In this document: piece by piece, positions 16,201 through 24,503 of the stretch
Layout: each line of letters starts with the position of its first letter
Numbering within the stretch: position 1 is the stretch's first letter
Source: Arthrobacter sp. Leaf137
Lineage (GTDB): Bacteria > Actinomycetota > Actinomycetes > Actinomycetales > Micrococcaceae
DNA: 64,000 nucleotides
Reading direction: 5' to 3'
Assembly (NCBI RefSeq): GCF_001423525.1
Contig: NZ_LMOI01000001.1
Coordinates: 62,001 to 126,000 of the forward strand
Notes under the pieces: generated by a model
The model's input: the letters and a program-made list of their open reading frames with translations, nothing else
Database searches by the model: none
Told to the model about the DNA's origin: nothing
Program-made: the position numbers and the translations under genes

Positions 16201-17480
16201 TCTGCCAGCGACTGCATGGCCTGGTACGGCGAGCAGCCCCACCGGTCGCGGACATTGTGCAGGGACGCCACATGGTCCATCAGCGCGTGACGGTGTTCGG
16301 TCAGTGTGCTGTGCAGGTTCCCCAACTGTGGCTTGAGGGACTTTTCGTTCCGGACAATGGCGCGGACCAACTGGGACTTCAGCTGCTGCGCCGTGACGTT
16401 CCCGGATAACTGGAACAGGATCGATTCGAGGCCCAGGGCTTCGAGCTGGCCGGAAACCTCGTTCAGGCTGGCGCGCCGGTCCCCCACCACCAGGACGGTC
16501 CGGCCGGCGTCCACCAGGGCGCCGATGGTGTTGATGGCTGTCTGCGTCTGCCCGGTGCCGGGCGGGCTGCTGACCACCAGCGAGTCACCGGCGCGGGCGG
16601 CGTCCACTACGTACTGCTGGTCCGTATCCGCGTCCAGGAGGAGCAGTTCGTCCTGGGGATGCCGGCTGTCCAGCGAAGGGAAGCGGGCAGGGTCCGGGGT
16701 TTCGACATCCACCACTTCGCCACCACCGGCCGTGGCGAGGGCGGAGACGATCGGGTTGGAGTCATTGATCCAGGGGTCGTCAAGATTGCCGGAGAGATCC
16801 GCAAACGTGGACACCAGCAGGTTGTGCTGCGCCTCGGCGCCGTGGATGGGCCGGATGAGGGTGCCAAGCCGGTCCAGGACGGGCTGGGGATCGAAACGCG
16901 CCGTGCTGTACGCGAGGCGGGTGACGGCGTTGACGTCGAAGACAATGCCGTGGACGGACTTCAGATGGCGGACCAACGCGGGGTTGATGTGTGCCTGCTC
17001 TGTCAGCTGCAGCTCGTAGTCATCTTCCCCGGGCCGGACGGTGAGGGAGATCGCCGTGAGCATGACGGGCGCAGAAACCCGTTGCGGTGTGCCTCCGACA
17101 GCGGATGTCCACACCACGGTGCCCGCGGAGAGGTACCCGGCGTCGATGCCGCGGTCATTGGACAGTTCGAAGATCTTGGACCGGATGTTGCGGGATGCCC
17201 GGGCAGCCACCACATACTGCTGCTGGTCACGGATCAGTGTGGACAAGCGGGTGCGGCGCCCCGCCATGAGCTGGGCCAGCCCTGAGGGGTGGGCAGAGGT
17301 GAGGTCTATGGAACCTTCGGGTGTCTTGGTGAAGCGCAGCATCGTGTCTGCCCCGGTGACGGGTTTGAGCCCGGACAGCCATTTACGAAGCTCTTCCGAG
17401 CCTTCCGGGTGGCCTTGACCAACTGACACTTCTGCCTTCTTTTCTGCGTTTGCACGTGACGCCCTGGACCATACCGGCAT
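13227..17480 (-). CDS. DUF4011/SF1 helicase-like protein with nuclease-like C-terminus and altered ATPase motifs
   Basis: About 1417 residues. Order: a DUF4011-like N-terminal region, an SF1 (UvrD/Upf1-like) helicase core, a Vsr/DUF559-type PD-(D/E)XK domain, then an acidic low-complexity tail rich in Glu, Asp and Ala. The Walker A loop reads SPPGTGQTQT: the essential lysine is glutamine (codon at 16548-16550). The Walker B region reads VVILDAEATS instead of DEAS. The motif VI arginines (TRARRS, 14221-14240) remain. The nuclease region keeps ID..(I)ESDG (13892-13910) and RSRLRPQMLERLGW. I start at ATG 17480, with TACTCT seven bases upstream; GTG 17528 is possible. The protein may bind rather than hydrolyse ATP. 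Its role is unknown, with DNA or RNA processing likely. Confidence 0.75.
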   Translation of the reverse strand: MPVWSRASRANAEKKAEVSVGQGHPEGSEELRKWLSGLKPVTGADTMLRFTKTPEGSIDLTSAHPSGLAQLMAGRRTRLSTLIRDQQQYVVAARASRNIRSKIFELSNDRGIDAGYLSAGTVVWTSAVGGTPQRVSAPVMLTAISLTVRPGEDDYELQLTEQAHINPALVRHLKSVHGIVFDVNAVTRLAYSTARFDPQPVLDRLGTLIRPIHGAEAQHNLLVSTFADLSGNLDDPWINDSNPIVSALATAGGGEVVDVETPDPARFPSLDSRHPQDELLLLDADTDQQYVVDAARAGDSLVVSSPPGTGQTQTAINTIGALVDAGRTVLVVGDRRASLNEVSGQLEALGLESILFQLSGNVTAQQLKSQLVRAIVRNEKSLKPQLGNLHSTLTEHRHALMDHVASLHNVRDRWGCSPYQAMQSLAELTSIHPAPATTVRLKRSVLDNIRDREELAGRLQRAAELGSFSKASTTSPWHGARLLTRKETEEAQDLVRAVAKSLPVLRERMNAVAEHAEIRLGESFAEWGEQLELLVAVRGSLDKFTPDIFDRPVTDLISATAPSAWRRERGIEMTSMQRSRLRRVAKEYVRPGVHIADLHTSLVLVQEQRARWASYATTQRHPAVPSGLVEMNALYRELDQELAGLGECLKHTAGGGALSTVRYEDLLERLERLVADTDTLKTLPERTLLVENMREHGLGELLADLAEREVPAGSVAAELELAWWQSALEAMISGDDYLAMSDGDALRQLEAEYRLADNAHIASGAARLRWDLAERWRAAIGEQPRQAGLLRSLLKDGRVSLPALTAQAPDLIGTLVPVWSVSPYLMSGLLPAEQHFDAVVILDAEATSLQAVLPSIARARQVIAFGDARIASPRSFTVGVERLAPGESAHQRVESAFKALSAVLPVWQLTNVYRGVDEDLVLQLSRNFYDGGLRRLPEGQSATGLDRSLLVEYLPDGTGLPSADHEGVESVVAEVNRVVELVFEHARLRPRTSLAVVTASLRHAARIGESIRLQLPNYPGLASFFGAGPESFRVVDLERAQGLVRDHVIFSPGYGRTPHGRALHNFGPLSAEGGREKFALAMTRARRSIHVLTCFRPEDLDHTRLSYGALDLYALLDREISGNTDLGTPASRAAASEQALGADPLVADLGDRLRARGARVWHQYDGVIDVVAAADPLGTMGQDEADLPWPVAIESDGTEQYRTMSVRERSRLRPQMLERLGWRYMPLWTIEVFTDPSACADRIAGYLGLERVVLPGRSAESAGFLDDDVHQALNGIDAAQPASVSYPATNGSGFRRDAQGGGERRESWDGPDSNGAGDAAAGPDSEEAGTVTPKDAETPQDDVNPEDADGAVDAADTESTEGSGDAVDTEEAGSSAARSLVEGVLPKTAAEDDPRAWGDRDEDHDAWLKEQKPPHWG

Positions 17481-17493
17481 AGGTTCGAGAGTA
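17481..17493 (-). promoter_or_regulatory. Possible leaderless promoter -10 of the helicase-like gene
   Basis: On the minus strand TACTCT (17488-17493) is followed by seven bases and ATG at 17480. No ribosome-binding site is present at this start or at GTG 17528. Confidence 0.35.
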
Positions 17494-17607
17494 GCCGCTT
17501 CCGTGCCCGGACTGAGAGACCGCAACACTGGAGCCGCGAAATAGGGGAGATTTCACAGGCAGTCCCCGGAAGATTTGCCACCGTTGCCGAAGACAGCGGC
17601 AAGACAG

Positions 17608-17643
17608 AAGTGGCCGGTCTCCGTCAACGGAGGCCGGCCACTT
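17608..17643 (-). terminator. guaA terminator
   Basis: Arms of 16 bases (17608-17623 and 17628-17643) with a TCAA loop and a single T/G pair, eight bases past the guaA stop codon. Confidence 0.75.
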
Positions 17644-17650
17644 CAGGATG

Positions 17651-19240
17651 CTATTCCCACTCGATGGTTCCCGGCGGCTTGCTGGTGACGTCCAGCACGA
17701 CGCGGTTAACGCCGTCCACCTCGTTGGTGATCCGGTTGGAGATCCGGGCCAGGAGGTCATAGGGCAGGCGTGACCAGTCAGCCGTCATGGCGTCCTCGGA
17801 CGAGACCGGGCGCAAAACGATGGGGTGGCCGTAGGTGCGGCCGTCGCCCATGACGCCGACGCTGCGGACATCTGCCAGCAGCACGACGGGCATCTGCCAC
17901 ACCTCGTTGTCCAGGCCTGCGGCGGTCAGCTCGGCACGGGCGATGGCGTCAGCCTTGCGGAGCAGGTCCAGGCGTTCCTTGGTGACGTCGCCAACGATCC
18001 GGATGCCCAGGCCGGGGCCCGGGAACGGCTGGCGTCCCACGATCTCCTGGGGCAGTCCCAGCTGGGCGCCCACGGCGCGGACCTCGTCCTTGAACAGGGC
18101 CCGCAGCGGCTCCACGAGCTCAAACTGCAGGTCCTCGGGGAGGCCGCCCACGTTGTGGTGGCTCTTGATGTTTGCTGCACCTTCGCCGCCGCCGGATTCG
18201 ACGACGTCCGGGTACAGGGTGCCCTGGACCAGGAACTTGATCTTCTCACCGTGAGCCGCGGCCTCGGCGATGATAGCCAGTTCGGCTTCTTCGAAGGCGC
18301 GGATGAACTCGCGGCCGATGATCTTGCGCTTGGTTTCGGGATCACTCACGCCGGCCAGGGCGGAAAGGAAGCGCTCCTGCTCGTTCGCGATGTAGAGCTT
18401 GACGCCGGTGGCAGCAACAAAGTCGCGTTCCACCTGCTCCGCTTCGCCTTCGCGGAGCAGTCCGTGGTCAACGAACACACAGGTCAGCTGGTCACCCACG
18501 GCGCGCTGGACCAGGGCCGCTGCGACGGCGGAATCGACGCCGCCGGAGAGGCCGCAGATGACCCGGGCATCGCCGATCTGGTTGCGGATGCGCTCAACCT
18601 GCTCTTCGAGGATGTTCCCCGTGGTCCAGTTGGGCTCGATCTTGGCGCCCTTGAAGAGGAAGTTCTCCAGCACCTGCTGGCCGTAGGCCGAGTGCTTGAC
18701 CTCGGGGTGCCACTGCACGCCGTAGAGGCACTTTTCTTCGTTGGCGAAGGCTGCAACCTCGGCGCCCGCCGTCGTGGCCAGCACCTCGAAGCCGTCCGGG
18801 GCCGCGTGGACGGAATCGCCGTGGCTCATCCAGGTGTTCTGGTGCTGGGGCATGCCCTCGAGCACGGAGCGCCCCTCACCCAGGATGGTGGTCTGGGTTG
18901 AGCCGTATTCCCGGAGGCCGGTCTTGTCCACCTTGCCGCCCAGCGCGTTGGCCATGGCCTGGAAGCCGTAGCAGATGCCAAAGACGGGTACGCCGGCTTC
19001 GAAGAGATCGGCACCCACGCTGGGGGCGCCGTCGGCGTAAACACTGGAAGGTCCGCCGGAAAGGATGATCGCGGCGGGGTTCTTGGCGAGGAGCTGTTCG
19101 GTGGTGTAGGTATGCGGAACCACTTCCGAATACACATTCGCTTCCCGGACGCGGCGGGCAATCAGCTGCGCGTACTGGGCTCCATAGTCAACAACCAGCA
19201 CCGGCTTCTGGGAAGTCTGGGATGCAGTGGGAGTAGTCAC
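17651..19240 (-). CDS. guaA: GMP synthase (glutamine-hydrolysing)
   Basis: 529 residues. The N-terminal class I glutamine amidotransferase has GICYGFQAM (nucleophile Cys about residue 94) and the C-terminal ATP pyrophosphatase has [14 protein letters not shown], the P-loop that adenylates XMP. The C-terminus PPGTIEWE is typical of GuaA dimerisation domains. The enzyme makes GMP from XMP, glutamine and ATP. The GTG start follows TAGGCT by six bases (leaderless). guaB3 and guaB lie 5 and 11 kb upstream on the same strand but are separate transcription units. Confidence 0.97.
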   Translation of the reverse strand: MTTPTASQTSQKPVLVVDYGAQYAQLIARRVREANVYSEVVPHTYTTEQLLAKNPAAIILSGGPSSVYADGAPSVGADLFEAGVPVFGICYGFQAMANALGGKVDKTGLREYGSTQTTILGEGRSVLEGMPQHQNTWMSHGDSVHAAPDGFEVLATTAGAEVAAFANEEKCLYGVQWHPEVKHSAYGQQVLENFLFKGAKIEPNWTTGNILEEQVERIRNQIGDARVICGLSGGVDSAVAAALVQRAVGDQLTCVFVDHGLLREGEAEQVERDFVAATGVKLYIANEQERFLSALAGVSDPETKRKIIGREFIRAFEEAELAIIAEAAAHGEKIKFLVQGTLYPDVVESGGGEGAANIKSHHNVGGLPEDLQFELVEPLRALFKDEVRAVGAQLGLPQEIVGRQPFPGPGLGIRIVGDVTKERLDLLRKADAIARAELTAAGLDNEVWQMPVVLLADVRSVGVMGDGRTYGHPIVLRPVSSEDAMTADWSRLPYDLLARISNRITNEVDGVNRVVLDVTSKPPGTIEWE

Positions 19241-19252
19241 CGTAATAGCCTA
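19241..19252 (-). promoter_or_regulatory. Leaderless promoter -10 of guaA
   Basis: On the minus strand TAGGCT (19247-19252) is followed by six bases and the GTG at 19240. Confidence 0.6.
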
Positions 19253-19386
19253 CGTTGCGGCGTTGCACCGGCGCACCTTGAGACGCCGCCCTGTGACGGA
19301 GCAAACGTCCGGCGGCGGTGGGCGGCACGGCTGCGGACGCGGGCAGCGCCGGCGTCCAGTTCCGCTAGCCTTCGGTACCGCCGGGT

Positions 19387-19890
19387 TCAGTACCGCTGCG
19401 GGGCCTGCGGGTTCGCGGCGAGCTCGGCTTCCACGTCGGCATGGAACTTCTTCTCGACGATGAAGGAAAGGAACGGGACCACACCGCCCAGGGCCAGCAG
19501 GATCAGCTTGAGGAACGGCCAGCGCATGAGCGACCAAAGCCGGAAGTTTGAAATCAGGTACACCACGTACATCCAGCCGTGGACGATCAGCACCGTGATG
19601 GACAGGTTCACGCCGTTGAGGACTCCCGGCGGCTCGGCGTCGGCAAAACCGAAGCCGAAGGGCTGCCCGGTGGCGGCATTGGTGCCCCCGGCGAAGAGGT
19701 ACTGCCCGAAGCCGTACCGCGCCACGAGCTCCGCGCACAGGAGCAGCAGCATGGCGCCGGTCAGGTAGGCCAGCACCTTGTAGAACTTCAGGGCCGACCG
19801 GATCTGTGCCTCGGTGCCGCCGAACCGGCGCTTCCTGGTGGCGGCCTTCCCGGCCGTTTCGCTTCCGGTGGCGGGCTTCGGATCAATCAT
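19387..19890 (-). CDS. DUF3817 integral membrane protein
   Basis: 167 residues with a basic N-terminal tail and about four hydrophobic helices (LKFYKVLAYLTGAMLLLLCAE, VNLSITVLIVHGWMYVVYL, and a pair near 115-140). The family (DUF3817, related to YdzA) is of unknown function. Its start overlaps the end of the SURF1 gene by four bases, implying translational coupling. The order SURF1, DUF3817, guaA recurs in actinobacteria, so a link to respiratory-chain or membrane biogenesis is possible but unproven. Confidence 0.85.
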   Translation of the reverse strand: MIDPKPATGSETAGKAATRKRRFGGTEAQIRSALKFYKVLAYLTGAMLLLLCAELVARYGFGQYLFAGGTNAATGQPFGFGFADAEPPGVLNGVNLSITVLIVHGWMYVVYLISNFRLWSLMRWPFLKLILLALGGVVPFLSFIVEKKFHADVEAELAANPQAPQRY

Positions 19891-20750
19891 GGCTGTACCT
19901 TTTGGTCGGTGTGTTCAGGCTGCCGGGTGGTCCCTGGCTGCTGTTCTGGTTCATGCGCTTCGGCGTGGCCGTCGAGGGCGTCTTCGAGGTCCCGGTGGTA
20001 GTCGTCCTTGACCAGGCGCCACCAGATGAAGAACGCGAACCCGGCGAAGACCACCCACTCCAGGGAGTAGAAGAGGTTGAGCCAGTTGATCTGCTGCGCG
20101 GGCGGCTGGGGGCCGATCTCCAGCGGCAGGAGGTTCCCCGGGACGGCGGCGGCGCTGACGTCCGCTCCCCCGGCAACCTCGGCGGTGGCCGCCACGAAGC
20201 CCTGGTAGCTGCTGATTTCCCAGTCGTTGATGAGTTCCGCCACGGAGACCGCTGTGGCCTCTCCTGGGTTGGCGGCTTTACCGGCCACGGGCGCTTCGGA
20301 GGGCAGGAGCCGTCCGGTCACCTGCACGGCGCCCGACGGCGGCGCTGTCGCCTCAGCGGCGTCGGCCACCCATCCGCGGGCCACCGGGATCCAGGTCCGG
20401 GGTGATGCAGCGGAACCGGTCAGGGTGGGCGCTCCGTCCACGGCGAAAGCGGAGACCACCCAGTAGCCGGTCTTCCCGTCGTGCAGGCGGCCGGGGACCA
20501 GGACCTGTTTGGCGGGATCATAGGTTCCGGTGGCGCTGACCATCTGGTCGGCGTCGGACCCGGGGAAGAACCCGCCCGGCTGGAGGGTGTCCGTCAGCGG
20601 CTGGACTTTCTCGGTGTCCGGGTTTACCGGCATTTCCGGGCTGGTGGAGCGGCCGAACTGCCATTGGCTCAGCAGCACGAAGACCCCGGACACGGCGATC
20701 GCAAAGATGAATCCCGCAATCCATCGGGGCTTAAGGGCTGTTTTCCACAC
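19887..20750 (-). CDS. SURF1-family cytochrome oxidase biogenesis protein
   Basis: 287 residues with the SURF1 layout: an N-terminal membrane helix (RWIAGFIFAIAVSGVFVLLSQW ending in the conserved QWQFGR-type motif), a large extracytoplasmic domain with PVARGWV, and a C-terminal membrane helix (LEWVVFAGFAFFIWWR) followed by an acidic, Gln-rich tail. SURF1 proteins help assemble heme-copper oxidases. The predicted topology and length fit. It is coupled to the DUF3817 gene by a four-base overlap and probably leads that operon. Confidence 0.88.
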   Translation of the reverse strand: MWKTALKPRWIAGFIFAIAVSGVFVLLSQWQFGRSTSPEMPVNPDTEKVQPLTDTLQPGGFFPGSDADQMVSATGTYDPAKQVLVPGRLHDGKTGYWVVSAFAVDGAPTLTGSAASPRTWIPVARGWVADAAEATAPPSGAVQVTGRLLPSEAPVAGKAANPGEATAVSVAELINDWEISSYQGFVAATAEVAGGADVSAAAVPGNLLPLEIGPQPPAQQINWLNLFYSLEWVVFAGFAFFIWWRLVKDDYHRDLEDALDGHAEAHEPEQQPGTTRQPEHTDQKVQP

Positions 20751-20796
20751 GTCTTAACCGTACTTCGTAGTTCTGTAGAACAACTAAACGCCGGAG

Positions 20797-20814
20797 CTGC
20801 GGGCACGCCCGCAG
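20797..20814 (-). terminator. Probable terminator of the glpD-EIIA unit
   Basis: CTGCGGG and CCCGCAG pair around CACG, seven bases past the EIIA stop codon. It is a short GC-rich stem without a U-tract. Confidence 0.45.
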
Positions 20815-20821
20815 GCCCCGG

Positions 20822-21310
20822 TCAGTGGTCGAAGAACACCAGGCTGGAGTTGATGAGTTCGGCGATCACTTCGGCGTCGTAGGCCCGGCGCAGCGATTCG
20901 CGGAACGATTCCTTGGACAGCGACCGCGCCAGCGTGGCCAGGACCTCAAGGTGGTCCGAGAAGGAACTGGCGGGGGTGGCGATGAGCAGGATCACTGTGG
21001 CCGGGCCGTCGGCGGCGCCGAAGTCCAGGGCATGGCCGTACTTGGTGATGCCCACGGCAATGGAGGTACGGGCGACGAACTCACTGCGGGCATGAGGCAG
21101 GCCGATGCCGCCCGGGAGGCCGGTGGCGAGCTGGTGCTCCCTGGCATTGACGTGCCTGAGGAACCCGTCAAGGTCGGACACCCGGCCGGCGGCGAACAAC
21201 CGCTCGGACAGCTGCGTGGCGGCGTCGTCCTTGTCCGTGGCCTCCAACTCCAGGATGACCATTTCCGGGGTGGTGAGTTCGGCGTCGTACGGGTCAAGCG
21301 GTTCCGCCAA
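20822..21310 (-). CDS. PTS EIIA component, fructose/mannitol type (single domain)
   Basis: 162 residues matching a PTS EIIA type-2 domain. The phosphorylatable histidine is in GGIGLPHARSEFV (about residue 74), and ATPASSFSDHLEVLATLARSL is the usual downstream segment. No EIIB or EIIC gene is nearby. The gene follows glpD after 39 bases on the same strand, so it may be co-transcribed and may act as a partner or regulatory EIIA for a permease encoded elsewhere, or in carbon signalling. The substrate is unknown. Confidence 0.86.
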   Translation of the reverse strand: MAEPLDPYDAELTTPEMVILELEATDKDDAATQLSERLFAAGRVSDLDGFLRHVNAREHQLATGLPGGIGLPHARSEFVARTSIAVGITKYGHALDFGAADGPATVILLIATPASSFSDHLEVLATLARSLSKESFRESLRRAYDAEVIAELINSSLVFFDH

Positions 21311-21349
21311 GGCGTGTCCCTTCAGTCAGCAGCGCCGGCCATCCGCCCC

Positions 21350-23089
21350 TCAGCGCAAGGGCACGATGTCTTCCACGCCCAGGCGGGCGGCGTCTGCGGA
21401 TTCGTCATCCGGCTGTTGCTGGCTGAGCCGTTCTGCCTCAACCCGGGCAATGTAGTGCCGGACCTCATTTTCGCGCTGAGCGTCGCTCCAGCCGAGGACG
21501 TCACCCATCAGTTTAGCGACAACCGGAACAGCGGACACGCCGCGGTCCCAGGCCTCGATGGAAATGCGGGTCCGCCGGGTCAGGACGTCGTGGACGTGCC
21601 GGGCGCCTTCGTGGGTGGCTGCGTAGACCGCTTCGGCCTGCAGGTAGTCATCCGCTCCCGGCAGGGGCTCGGCCAGTTCCGGATTCTCTGCGATGAGGGC
21701 CAGTACTTCCGGGGTCATGGAGCCGTAGCGGTTCAACAGGTGCTCGATGCGGGCCACGTGGACGCCTGTTTCCTCGGCCGTCCGGTTGCGGCGGTTCCAG
21801 GCTGCCCGGAACCCGCTGGCTCCCAGCAGCGGGATGGTTTCGGTGCAGCTGGGCGGCACCCGCTCGTCCATGGTGCGGGTGGCCTCGTCCACGGCGTCCT
21901 TGGCCATCACGCGGTAGGTGGTCCATTTGCCGCCGGCCACCACCACCAGGCCGGGCACGGGGTGGGCCACGACGTGCTCGCGGGAGAGCTTCGCGGTGGA
22001 GTCGTTCTCGCCGGCCAGCAGGGGCCGGAGCCCGGCGTAGACTCCTTCGACGTCTTCGCGGGTCAGCGGCCGCTTGAGGACCTTGTTGACGTGCTCGAGG
22101 ATGTAGTCGATGTCCTTGCTGGTTGCGGCAGGGTGGGCCTTGTCCAGGTGCCAGTCCGTGTCCGTGGTGCCGATGATCCAGTGCCTGCCCCACGGGATGA
22201 CGAACAGCACGGATTTCTCTGTGCGCAGGATCAGCCCGACGGTTGACTGGAAGCGGTCCCTCGGCACCACCAGGTGGATGCCCTTGGACGCGCGGACCTT
22301 CAGTTGCCCGCGGTCCGTGACCATGGCCTGGGTTTCGTCGGTCCAGACACCCGTGGCGTTGATGACCTGCTTGGCACGGACGTTGAACCGGGAGCCGTCC
22401 TCGCGGTTTTCCACCTTGGCGCCTACCACCCGCTCGCCTTCGCGGAGGAAGTCCACCACCGCCATCTGATTGACGGCATGGGCCCCGTAATGCGCGGCAG
22501 TACGGACCAGGTTGGCGACGTACTTGGCGTCATCCACCTGCCCGTCGTAATAGCGGATGGAGCCCACGAACGCATCGTTCTTCAGGCTCGGCGCCGCCCG
22601 CAGGGTGCCGCGCCTGGACAGGTGCTTGTGGAAGGGCACACCGCGGCTGTGGCCGCTGGAGACGGACATGGCGTCATAGAGGGCGATGCCCGCTCCCACA
22701 TAGGGCCGTTCCACAAAGGGCTTGGTCAGCGGGTAGAGGAAGGGAACGGGCCGGGCCAGGTGGGGCGCCAGTTCAGAAAGCAGCAGCCCGCGTTCCTGCA
22801 GCGCCTCCTTGACCAGGGCGAAGTCCAGCATCTCCAGGTAGCGGAGCCCGCCGTGGATGAGCTTGGATGACCGGGAGGACGTTCCGGCTGCCCAGTCACT
22901 GGCCTCGACAATGCCTACGCTCAGGCCGCGGGTGACGGCGTCCAGCGCCGCTCCGGTTCCCACGATCCCGCCGCCAACAATCAGGATGTCCAACTCCTGG
23001 CCGGGTTCCGTCGTGGCGCGCAGCCGCTGGATGGATGCTTCCCTGGCTTCCGGGCCCAGGGCCCCGCCGCCTGCAGGATCAGTCTTCAT
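21350..23089 (-). CDS. glpD: Aerobic glycerol-3-phosphate dehydrogenase
   Basis: 579 residues. The N-terminal FAD-binding dinucleotide fold DILIVGGGIVGTGAALDA is followed by the GlpD signature SSRSSKLIHGGLRYLE. The middle carries VIPWGRHWIIGTTDTDW, and a C-terminal DAO-like domain completes the protein. The enzyme oxidises glycerol-3-phosphate to dihydroxyacetone phosphate and passes electrons to quinone at the membrane. I start at ATG 23089 because TGGAGGCG lies just upstream; the in-frame ATG at 23110 would place that signal inside the gene. EIIA follows directly. Confidence 0.95.
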   Translation of the reverse strand: MKTDPAGGGALGPEAREASIQRLRATTEPGQELDILIVGGGIVGTGAALDAVTRGLSVGIVEASDWAAGTSSRSSKLIHGGLRYLEMLDFALVKEALQERGLLLSELAPHLARPVPFLYPLTKPFVERPYVGAGIALYDAMSVSSGHSRGVPFHKHLSRRGTLRAAPSLKNDAFVGSIRYYDGQVDDAKYVANLVRTAAHYGAHAVNQMAVVDFLREGERVVGAKVENREDGSRFNVRAKQVINATGVWTDETQAMVTDRGQLKVRASKGIHLVVPRDRFQSTVGLILRTEKSVLFVIPWGRHWIIGTTDTDWHLDKAHPAATSKDIDYILEHVNKVLKRPLTREDVEGVYAGLRPLLAGENDSTAKLSREHVVAHPVPGLVVVAGGKWTTYRVMAKDAVDEATRTMDERVPPSCTETIPLLGASGFRAAWNRRNRTAEETGVHVARIEHLLNRYGSMTPEVLALIAENPELAEPLPGADDYLQAEAVYAATHEGARHVHDVLTRRTRISIEAWDRGVSAVPVVAKLMGDVLGWSDAQRENEVRHYIARVEAERLSQQQPDDESADAARLGVEDIVPLR

Positions 23090-23152
23090 TGAACGCCTCC
23101 AGTGCCTCAAGTGCCGGTAGTAGAACCACCCTACTTGCTTGGGGCACGCTTT

Positions 23153-23180
23153 GGCAGGGCGCCCTTTCGGGCGCCCTGCC
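23153..23180 (-). terminator. guaB3 terminator
   Basis: A perfect 12-base stem (23153-23164 with 23169-23180). On the minus strand the loop is GAAA, a GNRA tetraloop. It lies 15 bases past the guaB3 stop codon and has no U-tract, as is common in actinobacteria. Confidence 0.7.
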
Positions 23181-23194
23181 GGAGTGCGTGGGCG

Positions 23195-24331
23195 TCAGTT
23201 TCCTTCGTAGGGGGAAACCACGACGTCGACCCGCTGGAATTCCTTCAGGTCCGAGTAGCCGGTGGTCGCCATGGAGCGGCGCAGCGCACCGATGAGGTTG
23301 GACGTTCCGTTCGTGTGGTGGCCGGGCCCGAAGAGGACTTCCTCCATGGGCCCGACGGTCCCCACGTTGGCCCGGTCCCCCCGCGGGAGTTCCAGGTGGT
23401 GGGCTTCCTGGCCCCAATGCCAGCCCTTGCCGGGCGCTTCTTCGGCGCGTGCCAGCGCACTGCCGAGCATGACGGCGTCGGCGCCCATGGCGATCGCCTT
23501 GACGATATCGCCTGAGGTGCCCATGCCGCCGTCGGCAATGACATGGACGTACCGGCCGCCGGACTCGTCCATGTAGTCGCGGCGGGCGGCGGCGACGTCG
23601 GAAATCGCCGATGCCATCGGCGCGTGGATGCCCAGCGCGCGGCGGGTGGTGGTGGTTGCCCCGCCGCCGAAGCCGACCAGGACGCCTGCGGCGCCGGTGC
23701 GCATGAGGTGCAGGGCGGGCGTGTAGCCGGCGGCCCCGCCGACGATCACGGGAACGTCGAGCTCATAGATGAACTGCTTCAGGTTCAGCGGTTCGTGGTC
23801 CTTGGAGACGTGCTCGGCGGACACGGTGGTGCCGCGGATGACGAAGATGTCGACGCCGGCGGCCAGGACGGTCTTGTAGTGCTCCTGGGTGCGCTGCGGC
23901 GTGAGGGAGCCGGCAACGGTGACGCCGGCTTCACGGATTTCGGCCAGGCGGGACGTGATCAGCTCGGGCTGGATGGGGGCCTTGTAGAGCTCCTGCATCC
24001 GGCCGGTGACGGCGGGACTGTTGGTCTCGTCCTCCAGGGCACTGATTTCATCCAGGACTGCCTGCGGGTCCTCGTACCGGGTCCAGAGGCCCTCGAGGTC
24101 GAGGACGCCCAGTCCGCCGAGGCGTCCAAGCGCAATGGCCGTCTTGGGGGACATGGCCGAATCCATGGGGGCGGCGATGACCGGCATGTTGAACTGGTAG
24201 GCGTCGATCTGCCACGAGACCGAGACGTCCTTGGGGTCACGGGTGCGACGGTTGGGGACGACAGCTATGTCATCCAGGGAGTAGGCACGACGCCCACGCT
24301 TGCCACGGCCAATCTCGATCTCGTAAGTCAC
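23195..24331 (-). CDS. guaB3: GuaB3: IMP dehydrogenase-related protein without CBS domains
   Basis: 378 residues of TIM barrel with the IMPDH-like N-terminus AYSLDDIAVVPNRRTRDPKD and GGLGVLDLEGLW. There is no CBS insertion. At the position of the IMPDH catalytic loop (GPGSICTTR in the GuaB of this window) it has GFGGGATTTTR, so the nucleophilic cysteine is absent. This fits actinobacterial GuaB3 proteins, whose reaction remains less certain than that of GuaB. The phosphate-binding part (IADGGMGTSGDIVKAIAMGA) is retained. The GTG start follows TAACCT by six bases. Confidence 0.9.
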   Translation of the reverse strand: MTYEIEIGRGKRGRRAYSLDDIAVVPNRRTRDPKDVSVSWQIDAYQFNMPVIAAPMDSAMSPKTAIALGRLGGLGVLDLEGLWTRYEDPQAVLDEISALEDETNSPAVTGRMQELYKAPIQPELITSRLAEIREAGVTVAGSLTPQRTQEHYKTVLAAGVDIFVIRGTTVSAEHVSKDHEPLNLKQFIYELDVPVIVGGAAGYTPALHLMRTGAAGVLVGFGGGATTTTRRALGIHAPMASAISDVAAARRDYMDESGGRYVHVIADGGMGTSGDIVKAIAMGADAVMLGSALARAEEAPGKGWHWGQEAHHLELPRGDRANVGTVGPMEEVLFGPGHHTNGTSNLIGALRRSMATTGYSDLKEFQRVDVVVSPYEGN

Positions 24332-24343
24332 TGCTCTAGGTTA
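24332..24343 (-). promoter_or_regulatory. Leaderless promoter -10 of guaB3
   Basis: On the minus strand TAACCT (24338-24343) is followed by six bases and the GTG at 24331. Confidence 0.6.
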
Positions 24344-24444
24344 TCCCAGCAGGTTCGGTGGCTTCGCCTGGCCTGCCCCTGGCGCGGACAAGCAGGCGCC
24401 CGGATGGGCAGGGCTGCCCATGGCGGCGGCGTGGACCGGGCACG

Positions 24445-24450
24445 TAGCCT
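24445..24450 (+). promoter_or_regulatory. Possible -10 of the WXG100-like gene
   Basis: TAGCCT lies 53 bases before ATG 24504; the leader holds GAGGAGA six bases before the start. No convincing -35 hexamer was seen. Confidence 0.3.
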
Positions 24451-24503
24451 AGGGCGGGGGCTTCGGTGAACGCTCCCGTGCCCAGCTTCCGAGGAGAACC
24501 ACC

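Noticed and set aside
20770..20781. GTTC-N4-GAAC in front of the SURF1 gene as a LexA box
   Set aside because: The actinobacterial SOS box is GAAC-N4-GTTC; this is the inverse order, and SURF1 is not an SOS gene.
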